A DNA stretch of 64,000 nucleotides, taken from the NCBI RefSeq assembly GCF_051014445.1, contig NW_027488365.1, positions 7,936,001 to 8,000,000 on the forward strand, read 5' to 3'. Origin of the DNA: Colletes latitarsis (lineage: Eukaryota; Arthropoda; Insecta; Hymenoptera; Colletidae). Both the position numbers and the translations under genes were made by a program. Under the pieces are notes generated by a model. That model saw only the letters and a program-made list of their open reading frames with translations. It did not search any database and was not told where the DNA came from. Below, piece after piece: positions 63,561 through 64,000 of the stretch. Each line of letters starts with the position of its first letter. Within the stretch, counting starts at the first letter, position 1.

Positions 63561-64000
63561 CACACTGAAACAGTCGATTAAACCTGGTTTCGATCAATAT
63601 TTTAGAGGATAACGCAAGTTAAGTCTGGGATTGGTCTGGGATTTGACCTCATCAGACTCACACTTTCGCACACTTCACATACTCGTTGAACAGATCCTGG
63701 GTATTTTCTGGTTTGGATCACGTAGTGATGTGGTACCACACTGAAACAGTCGATTAAACCAGGTTTCGATCAATAGTTTAGAGGATAACGCATGTTAGGT
63801 CTAGGTTAGGCCTGGGATTTTCACTCGTCAGGCTCATACTTTCGCATTCTTCACATACTTGTTGAACGGATCCTGGGTTTTTTCTGGTTTGGATAACGTA
63901 GTAATGTGGGACCACACTGAAACAGTCAATTAAACCTGGTTTCGATCAATATTTTAGAGAATAATTCATGTTAGGTCTAGGTTAGGTCTGGGATTTGCTC
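63561..64000. repeat. Return to the segment at 44.87-45.33 kb
   Basis: From about 63,561 to the window edge the sequence matches 44,886-45,325 at an offset of 18,675 bp (about 106 monomers). The match includes the delta monomer with gtattttctgg, the ttcactcgtcaggctc marker and the rare tttggataacgtag (63,890). The first part also matches 51.4-51.7 kb. Confidence 0.72.

Larger units (their letters stand above)
1..64000. repeat. Satellite DNA array, monomer about 176 bp, about 363 copies
   Basis: Every stretch of the window is a variant of one unit of about 176 bp; equivalent positions recur at 352, 529, 705, 881 and 1,586 bp and other near-multiples of 176. All copies point the same way, with no inversion, and I saw no insertion of unrelated DNA. 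Landmarks in each monomer, in order, are: cacactgaaacag, the block ggtttcgatcaatatttt, gaggataacgca, a doubled AGGTCTGGG motif, cctcatcaggctcatac, tttcgc, a variable stretch of about 60 bp containing a run of five to seven T in most versions, then cacgtagtaatg and the GGTACC palindrome. Monomers differ by substitutions and 1-2 bp indels. A unit of about one nucleosome plus linker is typical of eukaryotic centromeric satellites. The centromeric role is inference, and I do not recognise the family. Confidence 0.97.

Noticed and set aside
1..64000. CRISPR array, because of regular repeats
   Set aside because: There are no short repeats separated by unique spacers. The entire 176 bp unit repeats, and no cas gene is present.
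1..64000. CENP-B box (core NTTCGNNNNANNCGGGN)
   Set aside because: The left half is mimicked by tttcgatcaatat (TTCG, then A at the right spacing), but the CGGG half is replaced by TTTT. The reverse-strand core was not found in the places I checked, such as gatcccgtag. A systematic motif scan was not possible.
1..64000. tRNA, rRNA or other structured RNA genes
   Set aside because: No tRNA-like cloverleaf or rRNA stretch was noticed, and no sequence outside the satellite was found that could hold one.

Overview
The whole 64 kb window is one uninterrupted satellite DNA array. A unit of about 176 bp is repeated head to tail roughly 363 times, always in the same orientation. I found no gene, RNA gene, transposon, CRISPR array or other non-satellite sequence. 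The organism is a eukaryote, most likely read from a centromeric or pericentromeric block: a near-nucleosomal monomer, homogeneous multi-kilobase arrays and layered higher-order repeats (HORs) are typical of such regions. I do not recognise the monomer family and cannot name the species or clade from sequence alone.

Each monomer has a conserved part and a variable part. The conserved part runs from the block beginning cacactgaaacag, through an AT-rich ggttt..aatattttagaggataacgca stretch and a short internal duplication (AGGTCTGGGAT twice, or TTAGGTCTGGG-type variants), to catactttcgc. The variable part is about 60 bp and comes in at least six recognisable versions, called alpha, beta, gamma, gamma-prime, delta and epsilon here. 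It leads into a palindrome centred on a KpnI site, GTGGTACCAC, which extends to 16 bp in some monomers.

Layout. 1-10.4 kb: mixed monomers with a 9-mer repeat (1,586 bp) and long-range copies of it. 10.4-25.9 kb: three tandem copies of a 28-mer HOR (about 4.93 kb); the third has lost one monomer and gained four. 25.9-27.7 kb: a rearranged, more diverged relative of the 28-mer. 27.7-37.5 kb: older mixed monomers with several 352 bp dimer duplications. 37.6-39.4 kb: a 5-mer (881 bp) in two copies. 39.5-44.1 kb: an 11-mer (1,937 bp) with a 4-mer partial copy in front. 44.2-47.4 kb: mixed. 47.4-51.2 kb: a 10-mer (1,762 bp), two copies plus a partial. 51.2-52.3 kb: a shortened copy of 44.7-46.5 kb. 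52.3-55.4 kb: a shortened relative of 31.4-36.4 kb. 55.4-63.5 kb: a 23-mer (4,053 bp) in two apparently identical copies. 63.55-64 kb: the array returns to the sequence found at 44.87-45.33 kb.

The many 63-115 codon open frames all lie on the minus strand and are the same satellite read again and again. Because 176 is not a multiple of three, the frame changes at each monomer. I treat none of them as genes. The interest of the window is the record of unequal exchange: several crossover junctions can be placed within 11-25 bp. All offsets and comparisons were made by eye; a self-dotplot would refine the edges.
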